From assembly GCF_000732605.1 (NCBI RefSeq), contig NZ_JPME01000015.1, positions 248,001 through 312,000 on the forward strand: DNA of 64,000 nucleotides, given 5' to 3'. The stretch comes from Lacrimispora celerecrescens. GTDB taxonomy: Bacteria > Bacillota > Clostridia > Lachnospirales > Lachnospiraceae. The notes under the pieces were generated by a model. The model worked only from the letters and a program-made list of their open reading frames with translations. It did no database searches and was not told the origin of the DNA. Positions 33,145 through 42,872 of this stretch are shown piece by piece; the stretch's first letter is position 1; each line of letters begins with the position of its first letter. The position numbers were made by a program, and so were the translations under genes.

Positions 33145-33896
33145 TGAAAGAACTGAGACTTGATAAATATTTAACAGAAATGGGAGAAGGAACGAGAAGC
33201 CAGATCAAGGAAATGGCCAGAAAAGGCAGGATTATGGTGGACGGCATACCGGAGAAAAAGGCGGAGCGCAAAATCGATCCGGAACAACAACAGGTATCCG
33301 TGGATGGACGTCTGGTATCCTATGTCCGGTACGAATATTACATGTTAAACAAGCCTCAGGGCGTGGTGTCCGCGACTGAAGATTCCCGTTATGAAACTGT
33401 GATCGATCTCATTGAGGAACGGAAACGAGATGATCTATTTCCGGTAGGGCGGCTGGATATTGATACGGAAGGGCTTCTTCTCATTACCAATGACGGAGAC
33501 CTGGCTCATCAGCTGCTGTCTCCTAAAAAGCATGTGGATAAAGTTTATTTTGCCCGGGTTGAAGGAGATCTGCCGCTTGATGCAAAGGAACGTATGGAGG
33601 AAGGACTTGTGCTTTCCGATGGAACTCCCACAATGCCGGCACAGCTGGAAGTACGAAAGCAGGGGGGCGGTGAAGTGCCTTCTGAAATCTACTTAACTAT
33701 TCGGGAAGGAAAATTTCATCAGGTCAAACGGATGTTTGAAACTCTTGGGTGTCGTGTGATATACTTAAAGAGGATGTCTATGGGAAGCCTGATCTTAGAT
33801 GAGGCGTTAAAACCGGGTGAATACCGCCCGCTTTCAGAGGATGAAATCCTAAAACTAAAAAGTCATGGAAAGGAAGACAAAAGCAGAGGATGTTAA
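33144..33896 (+). CDS. RsuA/RluB-family rRNA pseudouridine synthase
   Basis: Converts a specific rRNA uridine to pseudouridine. An S4 RNA-binding domain (residues 1-60) precedes the catalytic domain with GRLDIDTEGLLLIT, Asp in GRLD being catalytic. The start at 33144 shares a base with the preceding stop (TAATG) and gives 250 aa; an upstream ATG at 33129 is less likely. Overlaps the HAD gene by seven bases. Confidence 0.92.
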   Translation: MKELRLDKYLTEMGEGTRSQIKEMARKGRIMVDGIPEKKAERKIDPEQQQVSVDGRLVSYVRYEYYMLNKPQGVVSATEDSRYETVIDLIEERKRDDLFPVGRLDIDTEGLLLITNDGDLAHQLLSPKKHVDKVYFARVEGDLPLDAKERMEEGLVLSDGTPTMPAQLEVRKQGGGEVPSEIYLTIREGKFHQVKRMFETLGCRVIYLKRMSMGSLILDEALKPGEYRPLSEDEILKLKSHGKEDKSRGC

Positions 33897-34555
33897 AGGA
33901 AAAGAAAGCTGTGATTTTTGATCTGGATGGAACACTGGTTGATTCCATGTGGATGTGGAAATCCATTGATATAGAATTTCTTGGAAGCAGAGGGCTTGCA
34001 TGCCCGGAAGATTTACAAAAAGAGATTGAAGGGATGAGTTTTTCGGAAACTGCTTTTTATTTTAAAGAGCGATTCAAGCTGGAAGAATCCCTTGAGGAAA
34101 TCAAGGCTGTGTGGACGGATATGTCCATTGAAAAATACAGGAATGAGGTATTGTTAAAGCCGGGAGCAGGAGATTTTCTTAAATACATTACGGAAAATGG
34201 ATTAAAGGCCGGAATCGCCACCAGCAATGGCAGGCAGATGGTGGATGCGGTGATTGATTCTTTAAATATCGGGCAATATTTTCAAGTAGTAGCTACTTCC
34301 TGCGAGGTGACTTATGGAAAGCCTGCACCGGATATTTATTTAAAGGTTGCCGGGGATCTCTCCGTATCTCCTGCTCAGTGCCTGGTCTTTGAGGATGTTC
34401 CTGCCGGGATTTTAGCAGGAAAGCGGGCAGGTATGACAGTCTGCGCCATTGATGATGAATTTTCCAGAGAGATGGAAGAAGAAAAACGGCAGCTAGCTGA
34501 CTATTTTATATACGATTATCACCAGATACTGAAAAGAAAGGTCGAACGATCATGA
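33890..34555 (+). CDS. HAD-superfamily phosphatase, beta-phosphoglucomutase-like
   Basis: Haloacid dehalogenase fold phosphatase or phosphomutase. Nucleophile Asp11 and acid Asp13 in FDLDGTLVDS; later motifs IATSNGR (motif II) and KPAPDIYLKVA plus FEDVPAGILAG (III and IV). 221 aa with a helical cap. Substrate not predictable. Its start overlaps the pseudouridine synthase end, and its stop overlaps the YgiQ start. Confidence 0.9.
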   Translation: MLKEKKAVIFDLDGTLVDSMWMWKSIDIEFLGSRGLACPEDLQKEIEGMSFSETAFYFKERFKLEESLEEIKAVWTDMSIEKYRNEVLLKPGAGDFLKYITENGLKAGIATSNGRQMVDAVIDSLNIGQYFQVVATSCEVTYGKPAPDIYLKVAGDLSVSPAQCLVFEDVPAGILAGKRAGMTVCAIDDEFSREMEEEKRQLADYFIYDYHQILKRKVERS

Positions 34556-36492
34556 TGCACGATTATCTTCCCATGAGCCGGACTGATATGAATATCAGAG
34601 GGTGGAAGCAATGTGACTTTATCTATGTCACCGGAGATGCCTATGTGGACCATCCGTCCTTTGGTCATGCCATCATCAGCCGCCTTTTGGAGGCACATGG
34701 CTATAAAGTAGGGATTATCTCCCAGCCGGACTGGAAAGATCGGGCTAGCATTCAAGTTTTAGGAGAACCACGTCTTGGGTTCCTGGTTTCCGGCGGCAAC
34801 ATGGATTCCATGGTAAATCATTATTCCGTTTCAAAGAAGCGCAGGCAGCAGGATGCTTATACACCAGGGGGTGTTATGGGAAAACGTCCTGACTATGCGG
34901 TTACGGTCTATTGTAACCTGATCCGGTCTGCATATAAGAAAGCGCCAGTCATCATCGGCGGAATTGAAGCCAGCTTAAGGCGTCTGGCCCATTACGATTA
35001 CTGGTCGGACCGGTTAAAGCATTCCATTCTGATTGATTCCCAGGCGGATCTAATCTCCTATGGCATGGGGGAAAAGTCCATTGTGGAAATTGCGGATGCA
35101 TTGAACAGCGGGATCGACATCAAGGATATCACGTTTATCGATGGTACGGTCTATAAGACGGACAGTCTGGAATCCGTATATGATGCCCAGATCCTTCCTT
35201 CTTTTGATAAGATGAAGGCCGATAAACAAGAATATGCAAAAAGCTATTACATTCAGTATAATAATACGGACCCATTTATTGGAAAGCGTCTGGTAGAGCC
35301 ATATAAAGACAATTTATTTGTGGTTCAGAATCCACCGGCTAAGCCTCTTTCCATGGAGGAGATGGATGAGGTATATGCCCTTCCCTATATGAGGAATTAC
35401 CATCCTTCCTATGAGGAGTTAGGGGGAGTCCCTGCTATCCGTGAAATTAAATTCAGCCTGATCAGCAACCGGGGCTGCTTTGGCGCCTGCAGTTTCTGCG
35501 CTCTTACTTTTCATCAGGGCAGAATTATACAAGCCAGAAGCCATAACTCCCTTCTGGATGAAGCAAAGCTTTTGACAGAGGAACCGGACTTTAAGGGATA
35601 CATCCATGACGTAGGCGGACCTACGGCAGATTTCAGGTCCCCGGCCTGTGATAAACAGATGACAAAAGGAGCCTGCCCCAACCGGCAGTGCCTGTTCCCG
35701 GAACCATGCAAAAATCTGAAAGCAGACCATACGGATTATATTGAGTTACTGAGAAAGCTGAGAAGTCTGCCAAAAGTAAAAAAGGTATTCATTCGTTCCG
35801 GAATCCGGTTTGATTATGTGCTGGCGGATCCTGGCAAAAAGTTTTTAAAAGAGCTTTGTCAGTACCATGTCAGCGGACAGCTAAAGGTGGCCCCGGAACA
35901 TGTGTCGGACAAGGTGCTTTCAAAGATGGGAAAACCACAGAATCAGGTATATCGCCAGTTTGTAAAGGAATATAAGGACATGAACGGGCGTCTAGGTATG
36001 AAACAGTATCTGGTTCCCTATTTGATGTCTTCCCATCCAGGCTCCGGACTTTCAGAAGCCGTGGAGCTTGCAGAATATTTACGTGATTTAGGATATATGC
36101 CGGAGCAGGTCCAGGACTTTTATCCTACCCCTTCCACCATATCCACCTGTATGTATTATACGGGATATGATCCCCGTACCATGGAAAAGGTGTATGTGCC
36201 CGTCAATCCACATGAAAAGGCGATGCAAAGAGCGCTCATTCAGTATCGGAATCCGAAAAACTATGAATTGGTTTCCGAAGCATTAAGGCTGGCAGGCCGT
36301 ACCGATTTGATCGGGTTTGATAAAAAGTGTCTGATCCGTCCGAAGGCAGGTACTCCGGGAGGCTACTCAGATCATAAAGCAGGGAAGAATCCTGGAAGCG
36401 GGAAAAGAGGGGCGGCTTCAGAGACAAAAGACCGTCGGGAACAAAAGAAAAAAACCATAAGAAACGTCCATAAAAAAGCAGGTAAAAAATAA
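34552..36492 (+). CDS. YgiQ-family radical SAM protein
   Basis: Large radical SAM protein of unknown reaction, 646 aa. N-terminal GWKQCDFIYVTGDAYVDHPS is the YgiQ signature; cluster motif NRGCFGACSFC (C-x3-C-x2-C) lies near residue 310; the C-terminal 60 residues are basic and low complexity (KKKTIRNVHKKAGKK). Start overlaps the HAD gene by four bases. Family is widespread and uncharacterised. Confidence 0.93.
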   Translation: MMHDYLPMSRTDMNIRGWKQCDFIYVTGDAYVDHPSFGHAIISRLLEAHGYKVGIISQPDWKDRASIQVLGEPRLGFLVSGGNMDSMVNHYSVSKKRRQQDAYTPGGVMGKRPDYAVTVYCNLIRSAYKKAPVIIGGIEASLRRLAHYDYWSDRLKHSILIDSQADLISYGMGEKSIVEIADALNSGIDIKDITFIDGTVYKTDSLESVYDAQILPSFDKMKADKQEYAKSYYIQYNNTDPFIGKRLVEPYKDNLFVVQNPPAKPLSMEEMDEVYALPYMRNYHPSYEELGGVPAIREIKFSLISNRGCFGACSFCALTFHQGRIIQARSHNSLLDEAKLLTEEPDFKGYIHDVGGPTADFRSPACDKQMTKGACPNRQCLFPEPCKNLKADHTDYIELLRKLRSLPKVKKVFIRSGIRFDYVLADPGKKFLKELCQYHVSGQLKVAPEHVSDKVLSKMGKPQNQVYRQFVKEYKDMNGRLGMKQYLVPYLMSSHPGSGLSEAVELAEYLRDLGYMPEQVQDFYPTPSTISTCMYYTGYDPRTMEKVYVPVNPHEKAMQRALIQYRNPKNYELVSEALRLAGRTDLIGFDKKCLIRPKAGTPGGYSDHKAGKNPGSGKRGAASETKDRREQKKKTIRNVHKKAGKK

Positions 36493-36538
36493 ATCCCAAA
36501 ATGCGTGGGTAAAAATAAAAGAAAAGAAGGAATCAATT

Positions 36539-37309
36539 ATGAAGATTGCCATTGTAACAGGTGCGTCTTCCGGCATGGGAAGAGAATTTATCATGCAGAT
36601 TGCTGACCGTTTTAGTGGAATTGGTGAGATATGGGCGATTGCCAGAAGAGAGGAACGACTGGAGGAGTTGTCTCCTCTTGTTCCTGTTAAGGTCCGGTCC
36701 TTTGCCATTGATTTAACGGATGACAGCAAACTGATGAGCTTACAGGATATCCTGGCGAAAGAAAAGCCGGAGGTAAAGTGGTTGATCAACTCGGCAGGTT
36801 ATGGGAAAATCGGCGATGTAGGTACCATAAACATAGGGGATGAAATGGGCATGGTGGATTTAAACTGCAAAGCCCTTTGTGCTGTGACTCATATGGTTCT
36901 TCCCTATATGTCTGAAAACAGCCGCATCATACAGTTTTCCTCTGCTGCGTCCTTTTTGCCTCAGCCTGGCTTTGCCATTTATGCGGCTACAAAATCCTTT
37001 GTGTTAAGCTATAGCAGGGCACTGAATGAAGAACTGAAGAAAAGAGGAATCTATGTGACGGCAGTATGCCCGGGCCCTGTGAAAACCGAATTTTTTGATA
37101 TTGCGGAAACCACAGGAAAGATTCCTCTGTACAAGCGGGTGGTCATGGCAGATCCGAAGAAGGTGGTACGTCTGGCTTTGCGTGACAGCATGATGGGGCG
37201 TCCGGTTTCCGTATATGGAATCACCATGAAGTTCTTTCGGCTTTTATGCAAAACAGTGCCTCATACCGCCATCTTTCGTCTTATGAAGGGGTTAACGAAG
37301 GCTATATAA
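36539..37309 (+). CDS. Short-chain dehydrogenase/reductase
   Basis: NAD(P)-dependent oxidoreductase with a Rossmann fold. Cofactor motif VTGASSGMGREF at residues 6-17, NSAGYG, and catalytic YAATK (Ser-Tyr-Lys set with FSSAASF). 256 aa; the classical SDR of the DltE/YqjQ type. Substrate unknown. AAAAGAAGG lies before the ATG. It follows ygiQ by 46 bases. Confidence 0.88.
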   Translation: MKIAIVTGASSGMGREFIMQIADRFSGIGEIWAIARREERLEELSPLVPVKVRSFAIDLTDDSKLMSLQDILAKEKPEVKWLINSAGYGKIGDVGTINIGDEMGMVDLNCKALCAVTHMVLPYMSENSRIIQFSSAASFLPQPGFAIYAATKSFVLSYSRALNEELKKRGIYVTAVCPGPVKTEFFDIAETTGKIPLYKRVVMADPKKVVRLALRDSMMGRPVSVYGITMKFFRLLCKTVPHTAIFRLMKGLTKAI

Positions 37310-37339
37310 GAGAGCAGGAAAAGGAAGAGGAATACAAAA

Positions 37340-37909
37340 GTGAAACGATACAGGAAGGGACAGTACGGTTACCGTAACTATCACAGAAGAATCGAATTAG
37401 GGAAGGTCCTGGCCGGGGCGGCTCTGATACTCATACAGCTATTGGTCCGGTCGATGACAGACAGCTCATCCCTTAAAAACATTCTGACGGTTTCAGCCAT
37501 TCTTTCCGTACTTCCGGTGGCCAATTGGGCATCGCCCCTTCTGGCCTCATGGAAGTACAAAACGCTGAACGCGGAACTTTATAAAAAAGCGTGTACCCAT
37601 GAAGGAAAAAGCAGAATGCTCTATGATCTGATCATTACCTCAAGGGATGCGGTCATGCCGGTGGATGTGGCTGCGGTTCATTCCACCGGCATCTATGCTT
37701 ACTGTACCGCCAAAAGGCTGGACACAGGAAAGGCAGAACGTTTTTTAAAAGATATGTTCCTTAGCCATCACCTGGAGTTTGATATAAGGATCATTCTGGA
37801 AGAAGGGGAATTTTTCAATTGCCTTTCCAGCTTAGGACCGGAAGCAGAGTACAAAGATGACGGCAGTGTGGAGCGTGGGGTTACGCTGTTAAAAAGTTTG
37901 TCCATGTAA
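37340..37909 (+). CDS. Hypothetical membrane protein, 189 aa
   Basis: GTG start after AGGAAGAGG. A basic N-terminus (KRYRKGQYGYRNYHRR) precedes two membrane helices around residues 22-68, and a soluble C-terminal domain of about 110 residues with DLIITSRDAVMPVDV. I do not recognise the family. It lies 30 bases after the SDR gene and 37 before the pseudouridine synthase. Confidence 0.75.
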   Translation: MKRYRKGQYGYRNYHRRIELGKVLAGAALILIQLLVRSMTDSSSLKNILTVSAILSVLPVANWASPLLASWKYKTLNAELYKKACTHEGKSRMLYDLIITSRDAVMPVDVAAVHSTGIYAYCTAKRLDTGKAERFLKDMFLSHHLEFDIRIILEEGEFFNCLSSLGPEAEYKDDGSVERGVTLLKSLSM

Positions 37910-37946
37910 CCGTCAGGACAGAAATACCCAATGGAAAGGATAAAAC

Positions 37947-38909
37947 ATGCAGTCTTTGATTGTATCGAAAAATGAAGCAGGGCAGCGCCTTGATAAGCTG
38001 CTTTCTAAATATTTGAATCTTGCAGAAAAGAGCTTTTTTTATAAGATGATGAGAAAGAAGAACATCACCTTAAACGGCAGGAAGTGCGAAGGCTCGGAAA
38101 TGCTTGTAGAAGGAGACGAGATCAAACTTTTCCTTTCCGATGAAACCATTGAAAAGTTTTCCCAGGTAAAGCTTCAGAAGGTAAAAAAAGTATCTTTAAA
38201 CATTATCTATGAGGATGAGCACATCCTTTTGGTGAATAAGCCGGCAGGCATGCTCTCTCAGAAAGCCAGAGAATCGGATGAATCCCTGGTGGAATACATG
38301 ATCGATTATCTGGTTTCAAGCGGTCAGTTATCCACAGAACAGTTAAGAAGCTTCCGGCCTTCCGTGTGCAACCGTCTGGACCGGAACACCAGCGGCCTGG
38401 TGGTGGGAGGAAAGTCATTAGCAGGCCTTCAGCTCATGTCAGCCTCCTTTAAGGACCGGAGCATCCACAAGTATTATCAGTGCGTGGTAAAGGGGCAGAT
38501 TACAGAAAAACAGATGATCACAGGCTATCTGATCAAGTCAGAAACATCCAATCAGGTAACGGTTCATAAGCAGGAGGTTCCTGGGAGTGCTCCCATTGCG
38601 ACGGAATATGAGCCGGTAAAGTGGCAGGAAGGATACACGCTCCTAAAGGTTACCTTGATCACAGGACGTACCCATCAGATCCGCGCACATTTATCCTCCA
38701 TCGGACACCCGATCGTAGGAGACTATAAATATGGGGACAGCAAGGTGAATGAGGAAGCAAAAAGGCTTTATCATATTCAGTCCCAGCTCCTCCATTCCTA
38801 TCAGGTCACATTTCCGAAGCTTTCGGAGCCACTTGCTTATTTATCCGGCCGTACCTTTTATGCGCCTTTACCAAAGACCTTTTCTAAGATATGCAAGGAC
38901 TGGAGGTAG
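37947..38909 (+). CDS. RluC/RluD-family pseudouridine synthase
   Basis: rRNA uridine to pseudouridine enzyme. S4 domain (QRLDKLLSKYLNLAEKSF) in residues 12-60, then the catalytic domain with CNRLDRNTSGLVV (Asp in RLD) and GRTHQIRAHLSSIGHPIVGD. 320 aa. The ATG follows AAAGGA. RecU follows nine bases later. Confidence 0.93.
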   Translation: MQSLIVSKNEAGQRLDKLLSKYLNLAEKSFFYKMMRKKNITLNGRKCEGSEMLVEGDEIKLFLSDETIEKFSQVKLQKVKKVSLNIIYEDEHILLVNKPAGMLSQKARESDESLVEYMIDYLVSSGQLSTEQLRSFRPSVCNRLDRNTSGLVVGGKSLAGLQLMSASFKDRSIHKYYQCVVKGQITEKQMITGYLIKSETSNQVTVHKQEVPGSAPIATEYEPVKWQEGYTLLKVTLITGRTHQIRAHLSSIGHPIVGDYKYGDSKVNEEAKRLYHIQSQLLHSYQVTFPKLSEPLAYLSGRTFYAPLPKTFSKICKDWR

Positions 38910-38918
38910 GAGGCAGAG

Positions 38919-39452
38919 ATGGGAACCTGGAATACAAGAGGATTAAGAGGCTCAGCTCTTGAAGATCTGATTAACCGAAGCAATGAAAGCTACCGGGAAA
39001 AAGGACTGGCTTTGATCCAGAAGATACCGACACCGATTACACCCATTTCCATTGATAAGGAAAGCCGCCACATCACCCTGGCTTATTTTGACCAGAAAAG
39101 TACGGTGGATTATATCGGGGCTGTGCAGGGGATTCCGGTCTGCTTTGATGCCAAGGAATGTTCGGCGGGCACATTTCCCCTTCAGAATATCCATCCTCAT
39201 CAGGTCGCTTTTATGGAGGAGTTTGAAAGCCAGGGAGGCATTGCTTTTATCATATTATCCTATACCCAGAAGGATGAGATGTATTATCTTCCATTTGACC
39301 AGTTGAAACAGTACTGGAAACGGATGGAAGAGGGCGGGCGGAAAAGCTTTACCTATGAGGAGCTAGATAAAACCTGGCGGATCCGGAGATGTCGGGATAT
39401 TTTCGTTCATTACCTAGAGATGATCCAGAAAGATTTGGACAGAAGAGATTGA
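38919..39452 (+). CDS. recU: Holliday junction resolvase RecU
   Basis: Gram-positive junction-resolving nuclease. 177 aa; catalytic acidic residues in VDYIGAVQGIPVCFDAKE (Asp, Asp, Glu-Lys) and the helix EDLINRSNESYREKGLALI. AGGAGGCAGAG precedes the ATG. The -35 box of the his promoter overlaps its stop codon. Confidence 0.94.
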   Translation: MGTWNTRGLRGSALEDLINRSNESYREKGLALIQKIPTPITPISIDKESRHITLAYFDQKSTVDYIGAVQGIPVCFDAKECSAGTFPLQNIHPHQVAFMEEFESQGGIAFIILSYTQKDEMYYLPFDQLKQYWKRMEEGGRKSFTYEELDKTWRIRRCRDIFVHYLEMIQKDLDRRD

Positions 39453-39477
39453 CAAGCACCACTTTTTCCCCTATAAT
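39449..39477 (+). promoter_or_regulatory. Consensus sigma-A promoter of the his operon
   Basis: TTGACA (39449-39454), 17-base spacer, TATAAT (39472-39477): a perfect match to consensus in both boxes. It overlaps the recU stop and leaves a leader of about 125 bases before hisZ. Confidence 0.9.
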
Positions 39478-39483
39478 TGACTA

Positions 39484-39539
39484 CACGTTATCAAATTATC
39501 ACTTTACTACAAGAAAGTGACGTGAAATGATAAACCGTG
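39484..39539 (+). promoter_or_regulatory. Structured his operon leader
   Basis: Nested arms CACGTTATCA (39484-39493) with TGATAA...CGTG (39528-39539), and inner TCACTTT (39499-39505) with AAAGTGA (39514-39520). The hairpin begins almost at the transcript start. No T-tract follows, no T-box core and no run of histidine codons was seen, so the role could be mRNA protection or protein/RNA binding control. Confidence 0.55.
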
Positions 39540-39608
39540 AAAATAATTTTCTTCACTGCGTTTATGGCGGCTTATCATGGAAGATGGAAGCAGAAGACGG
39601 AGGTTATT

Positions 39609-40871
39609 ATGGCAAATAAACTGTTACATACGCCGGATGGAGTCCGGGATATCTATGGAGTAGAGTGTACGAGAAAAGCTGCTGTACAGGAGAAGATGTT
39701 AAAGGTTTTCCATCTGTGCGGATATCAGGACATTGAAACTCCCACCTTTGAATTTTTTGATATTTTCAACGAGTCCCGTGGAAGTGTTAAGGCAAAGGAG
39801 ATGTTTAAGTTTTTTGACAGGGATAACCACACCTTGGTTCTGCGTCCGGATGAGACGCCTGCTATAGCCAGATGTGCGGCCAAATATTTTCTGGACGAGG
39901 ATATGCCAATCCGTCTTTGCTATATCGAGAGAACCTTTATCAATAATTCCAGCTATCAGGGTAGACTTAAGGAAGCCAGCCAGACCGGTGTGGAGCTTAT
40001 TGGTGATGATTCTGCGGATGCGGATGCAGAGATCCTCTCTATGGTGATCAAGGCCTTAATGGCAGCAGGACTTACGGAGTTCCAGGTGGAATTAGGTGAG
40101 GTGGATTTTTTCAAAGGGCTGATCGAAGAGGCCGGCATGGACGAGGAAACGGAGGAGGCCCTAAGGGAGCTTATTGAAAATAAAAATTATTTTGGTGTAG
40201 AAGAACTGGTGATGGCACAGTCCATTACAAAGGAGTTACAGCAGGTGTTTTTAAAGCTTCCGGAACTGTTCGGTTCCCTGGATCAGATCCAGGCGGCCCG
40301 GGAACTGACTTCTAATCCAAGAGCGTTAAAGGCGATTGAGCGCCTGGAGGAGGTACACCGGATTCTTGAATATTACGGGCTCTCTGATTACATTTCTTAT
40401 GATCTTGGCATGCTGAGCCAGTACCAGTATTATACCGGCATTATCTTTAAGGCTTACACTTATGGGACCGGTGATTATGTGGTCAATGGCGGGAGATACG
40501 ATAAGCTCTTAGAGCAATTTGGAAAGGATGCTCCTGCCGTAGGATTTGGAATATCGGTGGATGAGCTTTTGCTGGCTCTTTCCAGGCAGAAGATCGAGAT
40601 GAAGGTTGATCTGGTGAATACCATGATCCTTTATGAGAAAGAAGCCAGGGAAAATGCGATCCGCCTTTCCAGTCATTTCCAAGGTTCCGGCATGGCGGTC
40701 CAGCTCCAGTTAAAAGACCCGGCCCGTTCCCTTGAAGATTATCAGGCTTATGCAAGGCGCAGGGATTTAAATAATCTGTTGTATCTGGACCACAGCGGGT
40801 TTTCCGTTAAGGTCATGAACCTTATTCTGGACCGCGTAGATGAGATACCGCTGTCGGAATATTTAAGATAA
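39609..40871 (+). CDS. hisZ: ATP phosphoribosyltransferase regulatory subunit HisZ
   Basis: HisRS-like subunit that activates and confers histidine feedback on the short HisG next door. Contains class II synthetase-type motifs (LRPDETPAIARCAAKYF, GRYDKLLEQFG) without the synthetase's anticodon domain. ATG at 39609 follows CGGAGG and gives 420 aa; the open frame upstream to 39537 lies within the leader. First gene of the his operon. Confidence 0.93.
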   Translation: MANKLLHTPDGVRDIYGVECTRKAAVQEKMLKVFHLCGYQDIETPTFEFFDIFNESRGSVKAKEMFKFFDRDNHTLVLRPDETPAIARCAAKYFLDEDMPIRLCYIERTFINNSSYQGRLKEASQTGVELIGDDSADADAEILSMVIKALMAAGLTEFQVELGEVDFFKGLIEEAGMDEETEEALRELIENKNYFGVEELVMAQSITKELQQVFLKLPELFGSLDQIQAARELTSNPRALKAIERLEEVHRILEYYGLSDYISYDLGMLSQYQYYTGIIFKAYTYGTGDYVVNGGRYDKLLEQFGKDAPAVGFGISVDELLLALSRQKIEMKVDLVNTMILYEKEARENAIRLSSHFQGSGMAVQLQLKDPARSLEDYQAYARRRDLNNLLYLDHSGFSVKVMNLILDRVDEIPLSEYLR

Positions 40872-40883
40872 TCGGGGGTACGT

Positions 40884-41534
40884 ATGAGATATTTGACTTT
40901 TGCCCTGGCAAAGGGGCGGCTTGCAAAACAATCACTTGAAATGTTCGAAAAAATCGGGATCACCTGTGAAGAGATGAAGGATAAGGATTCCCGGAAGCTG
41001 ATTTTTACCAACGAGGAGCTGGGCATGCGGTTCTTTCTTGCAAAGGCAAGTGATGTGCCCACTTATGTAGAGTATGGGGCGGCTGACATTGGTATCGTGG
41101 GAAAAGACACCATTCTGGAAGAAGGAAGAAAGCTTTATGAGGTCATGAACCTGGGGATTGGGAACTGCAGAATGTGCGTCTGCGGCCCTCCATCGGCAGG
41201 GGAGCTTTTAAAGCATCATGAAAGAATTCGTGTGGCCACCAAATATCCTGCCATTGCCAAGGACTATTTTTACAATAAAAAACATCAGACTGTTGAAATC
41301 ATAAAGCTTAACGGATCCATCGAGCTGGCGCCTATTGTAGGGCTTTCTGAGGTCATTGTGGATATCGTGGAAACAGGGGCCACCCTAAAAGAAAACGGAC
41401 TTACGGTATTGGAGGAAATCTGCCCTTTATCTGCCCGTATGGTGGTCAATCAGGTAAGTATGAAACGAGAGAATGACAGGATCACGAAGCTGATCCGCGA
41501 TCTGCGTACCCTGCTGCAGGAGGAGAACCGATGA
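40884..41534 (+). CDS. hisG: ATP phosphoribosyltransferase, short form
   Basis: First step of histidine synthesis: joins ATP and PRPP. 216 aa without the C-terminal regulatory domain, so it depends on HisZ, present just upstream. Motifs [18 protein letters not shown] and the PRPP loop [17 protein letters not shown] (as [10 protein letters not shown]). Start overlaps nothing; its stop overlaps hisD start by four bases. Confidence 0.96.
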   Translation: MRYLTFALAKGRLAKQSLEMFEKIGITCEEMKDKDSRKLIFTNEELGMRFFLAKASDVPTYVEYGAADIGIVGKDTILEEGRKLYEVMNLGIGNCRMCVCGPPSAGELLKHHERIRVATKYPAIAKDYFYNKKHQTVEIIKLNGSIELAPIVGLSEVIVDIVETGATLKENGLTVLEEICPLSARMVVNQVSMKRENDRITKLIRDLRTLLQEENR

Positions 41535-42819
41535 GAATTGTAAAACTAGACGAGACTTCCAGACAAAATATTCTTGCTGATCTGTTAAAAAGAGATCCTA
41601 ATAATTACGGTGCATATGCCGACACGGTCCAGGAAATCGTGGAAACGGTGAAACGGGATGGAGATAAGGCAGTATTGGCCTATACGAGGGAATTTGATAA
41701 AGCGGAAATAAGCAGTGAAAGCTTAAAGGTGACCGATCAGGAAATTGAGGAAGCCATGAAGGAAGTGGATCCGGAACTTATGGAGATTCTTCAAAAATCC
41801 ATGAAAAACATCCAGCAGTTTCATGAAAAGCAAAGGCAGTACAGTTGGTTTGACAGTAAGTCTGACGGTACCATCCTGGGTCAGAAGGTTACGCCTTTAG
41901 AAAGCGTGGGTGTTTATGTTCCAGGCGGTAAGGCAGCGTATCCGTCATCAGTTCTGATGAATATCATTCCGGCAGAAGTGGCAGGCGTCAGCCGCATTGC
42001 ATGGTGACTCCGCCGGGAAAGGATGGAAAGGTCAATCCGGTCACCTTAACGGCAGCTCATTTAGCAGGTGTTACCGAGGTTTATAAAGTGGGCGGTGCAC
42101 AGGCTGTAGCAGCCCTTGCGTTTGGTACGGAATCCATCCCTAAGGTTAATAAGATCGTTGGTCCCGGGAATATTTTTGTGGCTTTGGCAAAGAAGGCGGT
42201 TTACGGACATGTAAGCATTGACAGCATTGCAGGCCCAAGTGAGATTCTGGTGCTTGCAGATGAGAGCGCTAATCCCCGCTTTGTGGCAGCAGATTTGTTG
42301 TCCCAGGCAGAGCATGATGAGCTGGCGTCCGCTATTTTAGTAACTACCAGTATGGAGCTTGCTAAACGGGTGTCTGAGGAAGTAGAAGCATTTACCCAGG
42401 AACTTTCCCGCAGAGAGATCATTGAAAAGTCCCTGGATAATTACGGCTACATTCTTGTGGCAGAGACCATGAAGGAGGCCATTCAGACAGTCAATGAGAT
42501 TGCTCCGGAGCATTTGGAGATCATTACCAGGAATCCGTTTGAAGATATGACCAGGATTCATAATGCAGGCGCAATCTTTATTGGGGAATACAGCTCAGAG
42601 CCTCTTGGAGATTATTTTGCCGGTCCAAACCATGTGCTTCCGACCAATGGCACGGCTAAATTTTTCTCAGCCTTAAGTGTGGATGATTTTATAAAGAAGT
42701 CAAGCATTATATATTACTCAAAAGAAGCTTTGGAAGAGATCCATAAGGATATTGAAATGTTTGCAGAGGCAGAGCACTTGACCGCCCATGCCAATTCTGT
42801 GAAGGTACGTTTCACTTAA
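41531..42819 (+). pseudogene. hisD: Histidinol dehydrogenase, frameshifted
   Basis: Catalyses the last two steps of histidine synthesis (histidinol to histidine). The first part (to EVAGVSRI) ends at TGA 42005-42007; the rest begins MVTPPGKDGKVNP in the next frame. One added A at 41999-42001 (GCATGG to GCAATGG) restores a 429-aa enzyme of normal length, with PGGKAAYPSSVLMN, GPGNIFVALAKK, zinc-site QAEHDELASA and HPL-type PNHVLPTNGTA. All residues outside the break look normal, which favours an assembly indel or a very recent mutation. Confidence 0.88.
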
Positions 42820-42872
42820 ACAGTGGACGCTGTGAACCTACCCAACAACAAAGCATGAAAGAAGGTTAAAAG

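Noticed and set aside
39453-39608. T-box riboswitch ahead of hisZ
   Set aside because: No T-box core sequence and no antiterminator/terminator pair; only a 5' hairpin is seen.
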